Shown piece by piece: positions 34,187-34,342 of a DNA stretch of 34,342 nucleotides. The translations under genes were made by a program, and so were the position numbers. The stretch covers positions 33,769 through 68,110 of the forward strand of contig NZ_JACCKA010000093.1 in NCBI RefSeq assembly GCF_013425525.1, written 5' to 3'. The DNA is from Luteimonas salinisoli (lineage in GTDB: Bacteria > Pseudomonadota > Gammaproteobacteria > Xanthomonadales > Xanthomonadaceae). How positions within the stretch are numbered: the stretch's first letter is position 1; each line of letters starts with the position of its first letter. A model generated the notes under the pieces. It did not search any database, was not told where the DNA came from, and worked only from the letters and a program-made list of their open reading frames with translations.

Positions 34187-34342
34187 GCCAATAGCAGGCC
34201 ACGCGGCAGCGGTCCGGCGCATCCGCAAGAGCCCCTCGCTCGGGCAGGCTGCGCTTCCACGATCGTCCTCGCCCCGGACACAACGGACCGCGGAACAGCG
34301 CCGGAAGCCTCGGCGCCGTGTCCAGGGCCGGTGCGGCGCCCC

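Noticed and set aside
34187..34342. Start of another gene or a terminator after ccmI
   Set aside because: No supported start with coding character and no convincing hairpin-plus-T run in the remaining 156 bp.

Overview
The window looks like chromosome from a high-GC gammaproteobacterium of the Lysobacteraceae/Xanthomonadaceae (Lysobacter, Luteimonas or Xanthomonas relatives). The grounds are very high GC, Oar-like TonB-dependent receptors beside a LacI regulator and sugar ABC transporter, a DUF3247-type protein, and intergenic repeats with a GTAG head like those described in Stenotrophomonas. No rRNA, tRNA, insertion sequence, prophage or CRISPR array was recognised. Region 1 (about 1-15440, all on the minus strand) reads as a glycan-utilisation locus. 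In transcription order it holds a lipoprotein sulfatase, a formylglycine-generating enzyme (FGE) homologue with both catalytic cysteines, a LacI regulator, two paralogous outer-membrane TonB-dependent receptors, a glucoamylase-family (PF10091/GH144-like) lipoprotein, a CUT1 sugar-binding lipoprotein and two CUT1 permeases. No ATPase gene is present. A 14-bp LacI-type operator occurs identically upstream of the PF10091 gene, lacI and the sulfatase gene. A 12/14 match lies upstream of the first receptor. This points to one regulon for import and breakdown of a glucan-like, possibly sulfated, glycan. Region 2 (15495-20030) is housekeeping: bolA and yciI on minus, diverging from scpA-scpB-rluB on plus. 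ScpB ends in a long acidic low-complexity tail, and RluB in a long basic Gly/Arg-rich tail. Region 3 (20198-26522, minus) holds nfeD-slipin-DUF3247. It then has an array of three GTAG-type repeat pairs, and a methionine/glutamine aminotransferase, serine hydrolase and omega-amidase cluster. Region 4 (26573-34186, plus) is a DUF3293 gene followed by a complete cytochrome c maturation operon, ccmABCDEFGHI. Repeat elements sit between ccmG and ccmH and leave the ccmH frame open. Region 1 genes would act together as follows: receptors import oligosaccharide across the outer membrane, lipoprotein enzymes trim it in the periplasm or at the outer membrane, the ABC transporter takes up the products, and LacI derepresses the set. 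All assignments rest on reading motifs and architecture by eye; no database search was possible.
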